Positions 1 through 9,087 of a stretch of DNA of 64,000 bases are shown piece after piece; the first letter of the stretch is position 1, and each line of letters starts with the position of its first letter. The DNA is from Bradyrhizobium ivorense (GTDB taxonomy: Bacteria > Pseudomonadota > Alphaproteobacteria > Rhizobiales > Xanthobacteraceae). The notes under the pieces are model-generated. The model did not search any database and was not told the DNA's origin. It was given only the letters and a program-made list of their open reading frames with translations. The stretch is taken from the NCBI RefSeq assembly GCF_900696085.1, contig NZ_CAADFC020000028.1, forward strand, positions 372,001-436,000, given 5' to 3'. The position numbers and the translations under genes were made by a program.

Positions 1-1908
1 GATGCCGGTGTTCTTGTAGTCGATGGTGTTGACCACCGTGTTGTTGGCGGTGAGCACCGTCGCGGTGCCGGTCGAAAACGGCACCTGATCGCCGACCTGC
101 AGGGTCGCCGCCTGGTTGTCGAGCACGACCAGCGACGGATTCGACAGCACCTTGACGTCGGTGATGCCGTGCAGCGCGTCGAGGATGACGCGCGGCGAGT
201 TCTCGGCGCCGACCAGGAGATTGAAGCCCGGCAGCACGCGTCCCATCAGGGCACCCGCCGCGGCGTTGACCGCGTTGTTGGGCGGCTCGACCGCGTTGGT
301 CGAGGTGCTCGATCCGTTCGAGAGCGTGTTGACCATCGAGCCTTGCTTGCTCGCGAGGAAGAACTGCACGCCGTAGTTCAGATCGTTGTTCAGCGTGACC
401 TCGGCGATCGTCGCCTCGATCGCGACCTGGCGCTGCGGCCGGTCGATCTGGCGGATGGTCTGCTCGACGATGCGCTGCGATTCCGCATTGGCATAGACCA
501 GCACCGCATTGTTGGTGACGTCGGCGGTGATGCGCACATTGGGCAGGAAGCTCGGGCCGCCGGGCTTGCCACCCGGGCCGGCGGCGCTGCTGGGCGTCTG
601 ATCGGCAGCGGGTGCGGTCGCGGGGCGCGCACTCAGCGGGGCGCCGCCCACGCCGGTGACCGGCGTCGATGCGCCGGCGCCCGCGGTCGGCAGCGCGCTG
701 AGCGAGGCGACCGGGTTGCTGAAGGGGGACGATGAGGATGAGGTCGGCGATGAGGACGACAGCGACACCCCCGAGCCCGGCGCGATCTGGTTGGGGCCGT
801 TGTCGAGCAGGTTGGACGAGCCGGTGCCGGGCGCCACCAGCATCTCGTTGAGCATCGCCACCACCACGCGCGAATTGCCGTAGCGCAGCGGATAGGATTT
901 CAGATTGACCGCCTCGGTGTCGGAGCGGTCGAGCCGCGCGATCCAGGTGCCGGCGCGCTTCAGATATTCCGGCTTCTGGCTGACCACGAGGATGGCGTTG
1001 AGGCGGTTGATCGCCTGCAGCTTGACGACGTTGCTACTGAGGCCGCCGTCGCCGGTATCCATGATCTTCTCGAGCTCGGCGATCAGCGGCTCGGGCGAGG
1101 AGTTGCGCACCGGGAAGATGCCGACCGACTGTCCGCGCATCCAGTCGGCGTCGAAGCTCATGATGGTGTCGACCGCCGCGGCGCGCTCCGAGCCGCTGCC
1201 GGTGACGATCAGGGTGTTGCGGCCGTTGTCCGGCCGCAAGGTGGTGGCCTTGACGCCGAATCCGTCGAGCAGCTTGAACATGGTCTGCGCCGAGGTGTAG
1301 CGGAGCGGCACCACGCTGATGCCCTGGCCCGCCTCGATGCCGGCACGGTCGATGCTGCCGGGACCGGCTTCGGCCGCGGGCAGCAGGCGGTAGCTGCCGC
1401 CGCGGTCGCGCACCAGCGCGACGCCGGACATTTTGAGCGCGTTCTCCAGAACGTAGATCGCGTCCTGCTTTGGCACAGGTCGCACCGAGGCCAGCGTCAC
1501 GGTGCCCTGCACCCGCGGGTCGATGGTGTAGCCGACCTGCAAAACGTCACCCAGAATGACCTTCGCCACGGTCGCGACCGGCGCGTTCTCGAAATTGAGG
1601 TCGTAGCCGTTGCCGCTGCCGTCACGCTCGGCGAGCGCTCCGCCTGCGGGCGTGCCATCGCTGAGATAGATCGCCGGACGCGAGGCGTTCTGCTGGCGCA
1701 ACCCGCCGGTCTGCGTATCCGTAGTCTGACGGGGCAAGAGGTCGATCGAATTCACTTTCTCGACGATATCCTGCGCGCGAGGATCCTTCGGATTGGTCTC
1801 GATCGATTGGTCGGCGGTGACGATGCAGGCGGTCAGCGCGAACGCGGACAAAAATAGAACGAGCGGTCCAGCCAACACTGAACGCAGGCGCGAAAGCGGA
1901 TGCTCCAC
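1..1908 (-). CDS. gspD: Type II secretion secretin GspD, lipoprotein type (3' end cut by window edge)
   Basis: This encodes the outer-membrane secretin, the multimeric exit channel of the type II secretion system. About 636 residues are visible and the C-terminal end of the secretin domain lies outside the window. The N-terminus has a hydrophobic signal ending in the lipobox LTAC near residues 25-28, so the mature protein should be lipidated. Ring-forming N-domains follow, then a Ser-rich linker around residues 365-400. The secretin core begins with the family pattern VAIEATIAEVTLN. The start is uncertain: GTG at 1908 or TTG at 1917 both fit, and a TAG lies in frame just upstream. It is divergent from gspE and has its own promoter at about 2002-2029. 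A lipidated secretin may reach the outer membrane without a separate pilotin; that is inference. Confidence 0.93.
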   Translation of the reverse strand, partial: MEHPLSRLRSVLAGPLVLFLSAFALTACIVTADQSIETNPKDPRAQDIVEKVNSIDLLPRQTTDTQTGGLRQQNASRPAIYLSDGTPAGGALAERDGSGNGYDLNFENAPVATVAKVILGDVLQVGYTIDPRVQGTVTLASVRPVPKQDAIYVLENALKMSGVALVRDRGGSYRLLPAAEAGPGSIDRAGIEAGQGISVVPLRYTSAQTMFKLLDGFGVKATTLRPDNGRNTLIVTGSGSERAAAVDTIMSFDADWMRGQSVGIFPVRNSSPEPLIAELEKIMDTGDGGLSSNVVKLQAINRLNAILVVSQKPEYLKRAGTWIARLDRSDTEAVNLKSYPLRYGNSRVVVAMLNEMLVAPGTGSSNLLDNGPNQIAPGSGVSLSSSSPTSSSSSPFSNPVASLSALPTAGAGASTPVTGVGGAPLSARPATAPAADQTPSSAAGPGGKPGGPSFLPNVRITADVTNNAVLVYANAESQRIVEQTIRQIDRPQRQVAIEATIAEVTLNNDLNYGVQFFLASKQGSMVNTLSNGSSTSTNAVEPPNNAVNAAAGALMGRVLPGFNLLVGAENSPRVILDALHGITDVKVLSNPSLVVLDNQAATLQVGDQVPFSTGTATVLTANNTVVNTIDYKNTGI

Positions 1909-2001
1909 TTTGAACAAAAGACGCCTACCAACTAACTACTGTTGAAACTGGAATTACGTCCGAGCCACCTCGGCTCGAACGCTGGTAAATTTGCAATCAC
2001 A

Positions 2002-2029
2002 ATTATGTTTTTGATGCTAAAAGAGTCAA
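2002..2029 (-). promoter_or_regulatory. Putative sigma70-type promoter of gspD
   Basis: On the minus strand a TTGACT box (2029-2024) and a CATAAT box (2007-2002) are separated by 16 bp, in a locally AT-rich stretch between the divergent gspD and gspE. This would give a leader of roughly 85-95 nt before the gspD start. Confidence 0.5.
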
Positions 2030-2098
2030 GCGCCAAGGGCTGGGTTGTGCACGTGCAAGCTGTTGTATTCGGGTAACATTGTGAACGGTAGGACTTCG

Positions 2099-3787
2099 AT
2101 GCGCGACCTGTCCGCAGAGACCTTCCGGCAGCATCTCCTCGAGAAATACGCTCTGCCACGACGCGTGCATGCCCGCACCGAACCTGCCGCCAATTCGACC
2201 CTGACCCGTCCGCTGCGCGAATTGTGGGAGGCGAGCGATCTGTCCGCCGCCGAGTTCGCCGACGAGGTCTCGGACTATTTCGGCGTGGTGCGGCTCGGCC
2301 TGCCGCAGCTGCTGTCGGCGACGCCATGCCTCGACGGCTTCTCGCGGCGCTTCCTGCGCGAGTCCACCGTGTTTCCGTTCCGCGCCCCGAACGGCGGCTA
2401 TCGTATCGCGGTCGCCGACCCCTCGGACACCGCGGCGATTCGCGCCGCCGAGATCGTGTTCGGCGACATGGTCGAAGTCGCGGTCGCCTCTTACGAGGAC
2501 ATCACGACCGTGCTCGACCAGCGCATCGACGCCGATGGCGCCGGCGCCGAGGACGCGCTCAGGGCCGCGAGTCAGCAATCCGACGACGACATCGAGAGCC
2601 TGCGCGATCTCGCCAGCGGCGCGCCGGTGGTGCGGGCGCTCAACGATCTGCTCGAGCGCGCGGTCGAGCTGCGCGCCAGCGACATTCATATCGAGCCGTT
2701 CCGCACCGGCCTCGTGGTCCGCCTGCGCGTCGACGGGCTGCTGCGCGCGATCCCCTCGCCATTGGGCGTGCCGCCGCAGGCGCTGATCTCGCGGGTGAAG
2801 ATTCTGGCCGGCCTCAACATCGCGGAGCGGCGGCTGCCGCAGGACGGCGCCGCGCGGGTTCGCGTCAGCCGCGCCGAGCTCGACGTCCGCGTCGCGACGA
2901 TGCCGACCCAGGCCGGCGAGAGCGCCGTGATCCGCCTGCTGCCGCGCGACCGCGGTCTTCTTGAGATGAGCAAGCTCGGGCTTGCCGCGCGCGACGAGAG
3001 GATCATGTCGCGGCTCTTGACTCTGCCGCACGGCATGATCGTGGTGACCGGGCCGACCGGCAGCGGCAAGACCACGACGCTGGCGACGATGCTCTCGATC
3101 CTCAACGAGCCGACCCGCAAGATCCTGACCATCGAGGACCCGGTCGAATACGAGATCCCCGGCATCAACCAGTCGCAGGTCAAGCCGTCGATCGGGCTGA
3201 CCTTTGCCTCCGCGATGCGCTCCTTCGTCCGCCAGGACCCCGACGTCATCATGGTCGGCGAAATCCGCGACGCCGAGACCGCGCATATCGCGATCCACGC
3301 CGCGCTGACCGGCCATCTGGTCCTGACCACGCTGCACACCGAGACCGCGGCCGCGGCGGTGCCGCGGCTGATCGATCTCGGCGTCGAGAGTTTTCTGCTG
3401 CGCTCGACGCTGCGCGCGGTGGTGGCGCAGCGGCTCGTGCGCGTGCTGTGCGACCGCTGCAAGGTGTCGCACACGCTGTCCGCCACCGATGTCGCCAACG
3501 ATCCGCGCTTTGGCATGATCGGCTTTGCCGCCGGCGAGGTGGTGCACGAGGCCGGCGGCTGCGAGCGCTGCGGCGGCACCGGCTATCGCGGCCGCAATGG
3601 CGTGTTCGAGATCCTCGAAATGAGCGAGGGCGTGCGCAAGCTGGTCGGGCCGCAGACCGACTCGCATTCGATCGATCAGGCGGCGATGGCCGGCGGCATG
3701 ACCACGATGCTGGCCGACGCCGTGGAAAAATGCCGGGCCGGTGTCACTACCGTGCCCGAGGTATTCCGCGTCACGACAGTGCGGTGA
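2099..3787 (+). CDS. gspE: Type II secretion ATPase GspE
   Basis: This is the cytoplasmic secretion ATPase that powers pseudopilus assembly through GspL and GspF. From ATG 2099 (preceded by GGTAGGAC) it is 562 aa, normal for the family. The Walker A motif GPTGSGKTTT sits near residues 318-327, followed by the Asp box TIEDPVEYE, the Walker B region DPDVIMVGEIRD and the His box TTLHTETA. The C-terminal zinc module CDRC/CERC lies near residues 450-490. An upstream TTG at 2045 would add 18 residues with no support, so the ATG is preferred. It is the first gene of the plus-strand gsp operon, and gspF starts 4 nt after its stop. Confidence 0.95.
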   Translation: MRDLSAETFRQHLLEKYALPRRVHARTEPAANSTLTRPLRELWEASDLSAAEFADEVSDYFGVVRLGLPQLLSATPCLDGFSRRFLRESTVFPFRAPNGGYRIAVADPSDTAAIRAAEIVFGDMVEVAVASYEDITTVLDQRIDADGAGAEDALRAASQQSDDDIESLRDLASGAPVVRALNDLLERAVELRASDIHIEPFRTGLVVRLRVDGLLRAIPSPLGVPPQALISRVKILAGLNIAERRLPQDGAARVRVSRAELDVRVATMPTQAGESAVIRLLPRDRGLLEMSKLGLAARDERIMSRLLTLPHGMIVVTGPTGSGKTTTLATMLSILNEPTRKILTIEDPVEYEIPGINQSQVKPSIGLTFASAMRSFVRQDPDVIMVGEIRDAETAHIAIHAALTGHLVLTTLHTETAAAAVPRLIDLGVESFLLRSTLRAVVAQRLVRVLCDRCKVSHTLSATDVANDPRFGMIGFAAGEVVHEAGGCERCGGTGYRGRNGVFEILEMSEGVRKLVGPQTDSHSIDQAAMAGGMTTMLADAVEKCRAGVTTVPEVFRVTTVR

Positions 3788-3791
3788 TGGC

Positions 3792-5003
3792 ATGCCGAAT
3801 TACCGCTACCGCGCGATGAATTCCGAAGGCGAACTGGTCTCGGGCGCGATCGCCGCGCCCGCGCCCGGCGACGTCGCGGCGCGGATCGAGCGGCTCGGCC
3901 TCGTGCTGGTCGACAGTGTCACGCTAGAGCACGGCGGCGAGGGGCGCCGCGCCTTCAGCCTGTTCAATACGCCGAAGGCTGAGGACGTCACGATCTTCAC
4001 CCGCGACCTCGCGCTGCTGCTGCGCGCCGGCGCGCGGATCAATGACGGGCTCGAGCTGCTCGCCGCCGACCGCGATTTCGGCCGGCTGCGGCCGGTGGTC
4101 GCCGACATCCGCGCCCGCGTGGTGGCCGGCGAGAGCTTTGCCGAGGCGCTGGCGCGGCACCAGGGCCTGTTTCCGCCGATGTATGTCGCGCTGATCCGGG
4201 TCGGCGAGGCCTCCGGCTCGCTCGACCAGGTGCTCGAGGTGCTGGCCGACGAGCGCACTCGCACCGAGGCGCTGAAGCGCCGGCTCGGCGATGCCGTGCG
4301 CTATCCGCTGTTCGTGCTCGGCGCGGCGAGCTGCGTGCTGCTGTTCTTTCTCACATTCGTGCTGCCGCAGTTCGCCAGCATCCTGCAGGATTTCGGCGCC
4401 AAGGTGGATCCGTTCATCCTCGGCTTCCTCAACCTCTCGACCTTCCTGCGCGCCAACTCCGATACCGTGCTGGCGATCCTCGTCGTGGTGCTGCTGGGCG
4501 CCTGGATGCTGCTCAGGCAGGAGCGGGTGCGCCGCGGCCTGATGACCGCGCTGACGCGGTTGCCGGCGATCCGCGAGGTGATGAAATATTATCGCACCGC
4601 GCTGTTCTGCCGGAACCTCGGCCTGTTGCTTGGCAGTGGCGTCAATTTGACGACGACGCTGCGCATCCTGGTCGACATGATGGCCTCGATCGGCTCGTCG
4701 GCGGTGTGGACCGACGCCACCGACCGGGTCCGGCATGGCGCAAAATTGTCGGACGCGCTGGCCGCCACCGAGGCATTGCCGGCGATGGCGGTGCGCATGC
4801 TGCGGCTCGGCGACGAGACCGGCCAGTTGCCGATGCTGGCCGGCCGGGTCGCGGAGTTCTACGAGGCCAAGCTGCAGCGCACGCTGGATCGCGTGGTCGG
4901 TATTGCCGGTCCGGCCGCGATCATCGTGATCAGCGTCGTGGTCGGAGGCTTGATTGTGTCTGTCATGACTGCGCTGATGTCGGTCAGCCAGATCGTTAAT
5001 TGA
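3792..5003 (+). CDS. gspF: Type II secretion inner-membrane platform protein GspF
   Basis: The polytopic platform protein couples the GspE ATPase to pseudopilin extraction. It is 403 aa from ATG 3792 (MPNYRYRAMNSEG, the usual GspF/PilC opening). Two T2SSF repeats are visible, with membrane segments near residues 170-200, 220-240 and 375-400. The phrase RVGEASGSLDQVL and its second copy RLGDETGQLP are the hallmark repeats. The longer frame starting at 3741 overlaps gspE and is not needed. Confidence 0.95.
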   Translation: MPNYRYRAMNSEGELVSGAIAAPAPGDVAARIERLGLVLVDSVTLEHGGEGRRAFSLFNTPKAEDVTIFTRDLALLLRAGARINDGLELLAADRDFGRLRPVVADIRARVVAGESFAEALARHQGLFPPMYVALIRVGEASGSLDQVLEVLADERTRTEALKRRLGDAVRYPLFVLGAASCVLLFFLTFVLPQFASILQDFGAKVDPFILGFLNLSTFLRANSDTVLAILVVVLLGAWMLLRQERVRRGLMTALTRLPAIREVMKYYRTALFCRNLGLLLGSGVNLTTTLRILVDMMASIGSSAVWTDATDRVRHGAKLSDALAATEALPAMAVRMLRLGDETGQLPMLAGRVAEFYEAKLQRTLDRVVGIAGPAAIIVISVVVGGLIVSVMTALMSVSQIVN

Positions 5004-5014
5004 GGTTGTTCAAG

Positions 5015-5464
5015 ATGAAGATGTTTCAGAGCAGGCCGGCGCGCCGCCGGCGCAGATCCGAAGCGGGCTTCACGCTGGTCGAGATGCTCGTGGTCATCAC
5101 CATCATCGGCCTGATCATGGCGCTGGTCGGGCCGCGGGTGCTGAACTATCTCGGCGAGTCCAAGTCCAAGGCGGCCAAGATCCAGATCGAGAGCTTCTCC
5201 AGCGCGCTCGATCTCTATTATCTCGACCTCGGCCGCTATCCGAGCAGCAATGAGGGGCTGGCCGCGCTGACCCGCAGCAACAACGCGCCGGGCTGGAACG
5301 GCCCGTATCTGCGCGGCGGCGTCGTGCCCAACGATCCCTGGGGCCACGGCTACATCTACCGCGCGCCCGGCCAGCGCGCGCCCTATGACATCATCTCGCT
5401 CGGATCGGACGGCCAGGAAGGCGGCAGTGGCACGGCAGCTGACATCACCAGCGCCGCGCGCTGA
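5015..5464 (+). CDS. gspG: Major pseudopilin GspG
   Basis: The major pseudopilin is 149 aa. A basic leader with a run of Arg (residues 10-14) ends in the prepilin peptidase site EAG/FTLVE, cleaved between Gly18 and Phe19, with the conserved Glu at mature position 5. It is followed by a hydrophobic helix. The C-terminus carries the family's calcium loop (LGSDGQEGG) and the NDPWGHGYIY signature. ATG 5015 is chosen because the upstream TTG at 5000 overlaps the gspF stop. No prepilin peptidase gene (gspO) is in the window. Confidence 0.95.
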   Translation: MKMFQSRPARRRRRSEAGFTLVEMLVVITIIGLIMALVGPRVLNYLGESKSKAAKIQIESFSSALDLYYLDLGRYPSSNEGLAALTRSNNAPGWNGPYLRGGVVPNDPWGHGYIYRAPGQRAPYDIISLGSDGQEGGSGTAADITSAAR

Positions 5465-5927
5465 GGCCGCGCAAGGCGAGGCGGGTTTCGCGCTGATCGA
5501 GATCCTCTGCGTGCTGGCGATCACCGGCATGCTGGCCGCGATCATCCTGCCGTCGATTCCGCGCGCCACCACGCGGGCGCGGCTGGAGAGCTATGCGGTC
5601 GAGACCGCGGCGCTCTTGAAGGCCGACCGCAGCGCCGCGCTGCGCCGGCAGGTCCAGATCACGACGCTGGTCGATGCCGAGGCGCGCGCGATCCGCTCCG
5701 GCGCCACCGGCCGCATCGTGCGGCTGCCGAGCGACGTCACCGTCGGCGCGACCTTGGCGACGCGCTGCGCCGACCGCAGCGCCGGGCGCTCGATCGATTT
5801 CTTTCCGACCGGTATGTCCTGCGGCGGCGCCATCGCGCTGGCGCGGCCCGGCATGGGATATGAGATCCGCGTCAACTGGCTGACCGGAGGGGTGGATATT
5901 GTCGCGCAGAAGCAAAAGCTGCTCTGA
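5427..5927 (+). CDS. gspH: Minor pseudopilin GspH
   Basis: A minor pseudopilin of 166 aa if read from GTG 5427, which has GGAAGG at ideal spacing inside the end of gspG (38-nt overlap). ATG 5385 is possible but would overlap more. The prepilin site is EAG/FALIE with Glu at mature position 5, then a hydrophobic helix. The small globular domain includes the GspH-like strand pattern with two Cys (near residues 112 and 126). Pseudopilin tips of this kind initiate pseudopilus growth. Confidence 0.87.
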   Translation: MARQLTSPAPRAEAAQGEAGFALIEILCVLAITGMLAAIILPSIPRATTRARLESYAVETAALLKADRSAALRRQVQITTLVDAEARAIRSGATGRIVRLPSDVTVGATLATRCADRSAGRSIDFFPTGMSCGGAIALARPGMGYEIRVNWLTGGVDIVAQKQKLL

Positions 5928-5946
5928 GCGAGCCCGTTCGGTTCTG

Positions 5947-6396
5947 GTGACATCAGAACCGGGCTCGATTGGTTTTTTTGGACGCGTTTTCTTCACGCGA
6001 ACCGGTGCCCACTTCGCTCGTAAACGCTCTCGGGGTTTTACGCTGATCGAGGCGCTGGTGGCGCTGGCGATCATCGCGGCCGTGCTGGGCGCGATCGGCT
6101 CGGTGATCGGCACCACGGTGCGCGGCACCCGCGCGATCGACCAGAAGCTGGCGTTGAGCGGCGCCGCCGAGAGCGTGCTCGCCGCGCTGCCGCCGCGCAA
6201 CGCGCTGAGGGTCGGACGGCAGAACGGCACGCTCGCCGGCCATCGCTGGCGCATCGACGTCGCGCCGATCAATGCCGCGCCCGACACGCCGCCGAGCCGA
6301 TTCGTGCCGCTGGCGGTCAACATGCGGATGCAGGGGCCGGGCGGGGCGCAGATCCAGGTCACCACCGTCCGCCTGGTGCCGAAGGTGGCCGAATGA
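5947..6396 (+). CDS. gspI: Minor pseudopilin GspI with a repeat-encoded leader
   Basis: A minor pseudopilin of the tip complex. The mature part starts at SRG/FTLIEALVALAII and is normal for GspI. The leader before the cleavage site is unusually long, about 30 residues from GTG 5947 (46 from TTG 5899). Bases 5981-6029 of it are a copy of the intergenic palindrome that also lies at 16345-16395. No start codon in this frame lies between the repeat and the prepilin site, so the repeat must be translated. The stop overlaps the gspJ start as ATGA. Confidence 0.85.
   Translation: MTSEPGSIGFFGRVFFTRTGAHFARKRSRGFTLIEALVALAIIAAVLGAIGSVIGTTVRGTRAIDQKLALSGAAESVLAALPPRNALRVGRQNGTLAGHRWRIDVAPINAAPDTPPSRFVPLAVNMRMQGPGGAQIQVTTVRLVPKVAE
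5969..6029 (-). repeat. Copy of an intergenic palindromic repeat, here inside gspI
   Basis: Reading on the minus strand, this segment matches the repeat at 16345-16395 over about 50 bp with only a few mismatches (shared core: an ACGCGTTTTCTTCACGCG block then ACCGGT and CACTTCGCTCG). It lies entirely inside the coding region for the gspI leader peptide. Confidence 0.85.
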
Positions 6397-7103
6397 GACG
6401 GCAGCGGACACAGCGTAACTCCTGGCGCGACGAGGCCGGCTTCACGCTGCTCGAAGTGCTGCTGGCGACGCTGCTGATGACGGTGATCCTGGCCGGGCTC
6501 GCCACCGTCACCGCGCAATGGCTGCCGAACTGGAACCGCGGCATGGCCCATGTGCAGCGCGCCGAGCGGCTGGCGATCGGGCTGGAGCGTGCGCTCGCCG
6601 ATCTTGCGGTCGCCGAGATGGTGCCGATCAGCGGCGACGCCAAGCGGCCGCTGTTCGAGGGCAATGAGCTTTCCGTCACCTTCGTGCGCACCGCGGTCGG
6701 GCCCAGCAGCCGTCCCGGCCTCGAGATCATCCGCCTGATCGAGAAGGCCGACGCCGAGGGGCTCGCGCTGGTGCGCGAGCGCGCGCCGTTCCGCCCGATG
6801 CCATCGGATGCGCAGATCCGCTTCGCCGATCAGGTGGTGCTGGTCCGCGCGCCGTACCGCGTCAGCTTCGCCTATGCCGGGCCGGACCAGGTATGGCAGC
6901 CGACCTGGAGTGGCCAGACTCAGCTGCCGAGCATGGTCCGCGTCTCCGTGCGCGACGCCACCACCGGGCAGGTGCTGGCGGTCTCGAGCGCCGCGATCGT
7001 GTATGTCAACGCGCCGGCGGATTGCGCCCGCGCCAAGAACGCCGTGACCTGCCTCGCCGGGCGCAGCAATCCCGCCGCGGACAAGAAGGAGGAGCAGCTG
7101 TGA
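6393..7103 (+). CDS. gspJ: Minor pseudopilin GspJ
   Basis: A minor pseudopilin of 236 aa, the usual size for GspJ. The prepilin site EAG/FTLLE puts the cleavage after Gly16, with Glu at mature position 5 and a following hydrophobic helix. It starts in an ATGA overlap with gspI and ends overlapping the gspK start. GspI, GspJ and GspK are known to form the pseudopilus tip. Confidence 0.92.
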   Translation: MRRQRTQRNSWRDEAGFTLLEVLLATLLMTVILAGLATVTAQWLPNWNRGMAHVQRAERLAIGLERALADLAVAEMVPISGDAKRPLFEGNELSVTFVRTAVGPSSRPGLEIIRLIEKADAEGLALVRERAPFRPMPSDAQIRFADQVVLVRAPYRVSFAYAGPDQVWQPTWSGQTQLPSMVRVSVRDATTGQVLAVSSAAIVYVNAPADCARAKNAVTCLAGRSNPAADKKEEQL

Positions 7104-8029
7104 TGGAAGCTGCTCACGATACGGCGCCGCCGCCGCGCGCGCAGCGCGGCTTCATCGTGATCGCGGTGCTGTGGATCCTCGCCTCGCTGGCGGCGCTGGT
7201 GCTGATCTATCTGACCTATGTCACCAACACCGCCGTGATCGTCGCCGGCAGCGCCGACCGGGTCCAGGCCGAGGCGATGGTGACCGCCGGCCTCGAGCTG
7301 ACGGCGCTGCAGCTCTCCGGCGCCAACGAGAACGAGCGGCCGACCAGCGGAACCTTCAACGCCCGGGTCGGTCCCGGCCGGGTGTTCGTGACCTTCCGCT
7401 CCGAGGCCGCAAGGGTCGATCTGAACGGCGCGCCGAAGAGCCTGCTGGCCGGCCTGATGATCGGGCTCGGCGTCGGCGCCGACAATGCCGCTTCCTATGC
7501 CGACCGCATCCTGGCCTGGCGGGCGCCGACCGAGCTTGGCGACAACGATCCCGAGACCGCATTCTACAAGGCCGCCGGCCTTGCCTATGCGCCGCGCCAC
7601 GCGCCGTTTCCCGTGCCGGAGGAGCTGTGGCTGGTCAACGGCATCCCCGCGACCGTGATCGAGCGCATGCTGCCCTTCGTCACCGTGTTCAGCAATCTGG
7701 CGCAGGTCAATGTGCGCGACGCCGCGCCGCAGGTGCTGGCGGCGCTGCCGAACATGACGCCGCAGACGCTGCAGGCGGTGCTGGCGCAGCGCGCCGATCC
7801 GACGGTCGATCCGCGCGTTCTGATCGGCATGACCGGCGGCGAGGGCACCACGCTTGCGGCGTCGAAGGCCTATCGCGTCTCCGTCGAGGCCGAGCTCGGC
7901 GACGGCCGGCGGCGCGGCAGCGAGGTGGTGATCCTGCTTCTCGAAAGCGGCGATGAGCCCTATCGTGTATTGTCGTGGCGCAACAATTCCGACGGCAGCA
8001 CGGCGCCGCAAAGGACCTCTTCGAGATGA
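7103..8029 (+). CDS. gspK: Minor pseudopilin GspK
   Basis: The large tip pseudopilin, 308 aa. The leader ends QRG/FIVIAVLWIL, and mature position 5 is Ala instead of Glu, the known hallmark of GspK. A membrane helix follows, then the alpha-helical domain with two helix-hairpin-helix-like stretches (near residues 165-190 and 205-225). The start overlaps the gspJ stop, with GGAGGAG upstream. A GTG three bases earlier is equally possible. Confidence 0.93.
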   Translation: MEAAHDTAPPPRAQRGFIVIAVLWILASLAALVLIYLTYVTNTAVIVAGSADRVQAEAMVTAGLELTALQLSGANENERPTSGTFNARVGPGRVFVTFRSEAARVDLNGAPKSLLAGLMIGLGVGADNAASYADRILAWRAPTELGDNDPETAFYKAAGLAYAPRHAPFPVPEELWLVNGIPATVIERMLPFVTVFSNLAQVNVRDAAPQVLAALPNMTPQTLQAVLAQRADPTVDPRVLIGMTGGEGTTLAASKAYRVSVEAELGDGRRRGSEVVILLLESGDEPYRVLSWRNNSDGSTAPQRTSSR

Positions 8030-9087
8030 GCCTGGTTTCGACCTTCGGTGCGATCCTGAGCGCCTGGACCGGAAGCGTCGCGGGCGCCATCATCGGGTGC
8101 ATCAACCGCATCGTCTCGCCGCGGGTGGTCCGCCTGGTCGAGGCCGACGACGGCGGCTTTGCCGTCGAGACCACCGCCAAGGCGGACAATCTGCCGTCGC
8201 GCATCGCGTTCGCCGACGGTGCGCTGGAGGCGCCCAATCTCGCGCCGCTGTTCCGCGGCAAGCGGGTCGAGATCGTGCTGCAGCCGAAGCGCTTCCTGTT
8301 CCGGCCGCTGGAGCTGCCGGCGCGCGCGGCTGACTTCGTCGACGGCATCGTGCGCGCGCAGATCGATCGGCTGACGCCGTGGACCGCGGCCGAGGCGGTG
8401 TTCGGCTGCACCGCGCCGGTGGCCGGCAACGGCGACACGATCAGCACCATGATCGCCGCGACCACCCGCAAGGTCGCGACCGGCTACACCCAGGCGGTCG
8501 CCGTCTTCCATCCGTCGGCGGTTGCGGTCTGCACCGACGTCGAGGGCCGTGCCGACCGTGTCAAGGTATTCGAGCAGAGCGCGCGCGGCCATCTCGACGC
8601 GGTGCGGCTCGGCCGTGCGCTGCAGCTGGTGCTCGGCGCCGCCGCCGTGATCGCGGTGCTCTCGACCGCCGTCTCCACCTATGTCGGCAGCAGCCTCGGC
8701 GCGCAGGAGGAGGAGGTGGCGCGGCAGATCTCGGCACGGCGCGCCGCGATCCGCGCCGGTGGCGAGGGCGGCGACCGCTCGCCGCTCGCCGCACTGGAGC
8801 GGCGCAAATACGAGACGCCGGCGAGCGTGATCGTGCTGGAAATGCTGAGCCGGGTGCTGCCCGACCACACCTACGTCACCGAGCTGCATCTCGCCGGCAA
8901 CAAGCTGCAGATCTCCGGCATCACCAGCGACGCGCCGTCGCTGATCCCGCTGATCGAGCAGTCGCGGCACTTCACCCGCGCCACCTTCTACGCGCCGACC
9001 ACCCGCGCGCCGTCCGATCCCGGCGAGCGCTTCCATATCGAGACGCGGGTCGAGCCGAAGAACACGCTCAGCGCGGGGACGCCATGA
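8026..9087 (+). CDS. gspL: Type II secretion assembly protein GspL (PilN-like)
   Basis: An inner-membrane assembly protein of 353 aa. An actin-like N-terminal half, one membrane helix near residues 200-222 and a small periplasmic PilN-like domain match the GspL plan. In the complex it binds GspE in the cytoplasm and GspM in the membrane. ATGA overlaps couple it to gspK before and gspM after. Sequence conservation in this family is low, so the call leans on layout and position. Confidence 0.85.
   Translation: MSLVSTFGAILSAWTGSVAGAIIGCINRIVSPRVVRLVEADDGGFAVETTAKADNLPSRIAFADGALEAPNLAPLFRGKRVEIVLQPKRFLFRPLELPARAADFVDGIVRAQIDRLTPWTAAEAVFGCTAPVAGNGDTISTMIAATTRKVATGYTQAVAVFHPSAVAVCTDVEGRADRVKVFEQSARGHLDAVRLGRALQLVLGAAAVIAVLSTAVSTYVGSSLGAQEEEVARQISARRAAIRAGGEGGDRSPLAALERRKYETPASVIVLEMLSRVLPDHTYVTELHLAGNKLQISGITSDAPSLIPLIEQSRHFTRATFYAPTTRAPSDPGERFHIETRVEPKNTLSAGTP

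Noticed and set aside
2003..3793. 596-aa open frame antisense to gspE
   Set aside because: It mirrors gspE in a GC-rich genome, is low in hydrophobic structure, rich in His/Arg/Gly, and has no recognisable domain. gspE has clear ATPase motifs.
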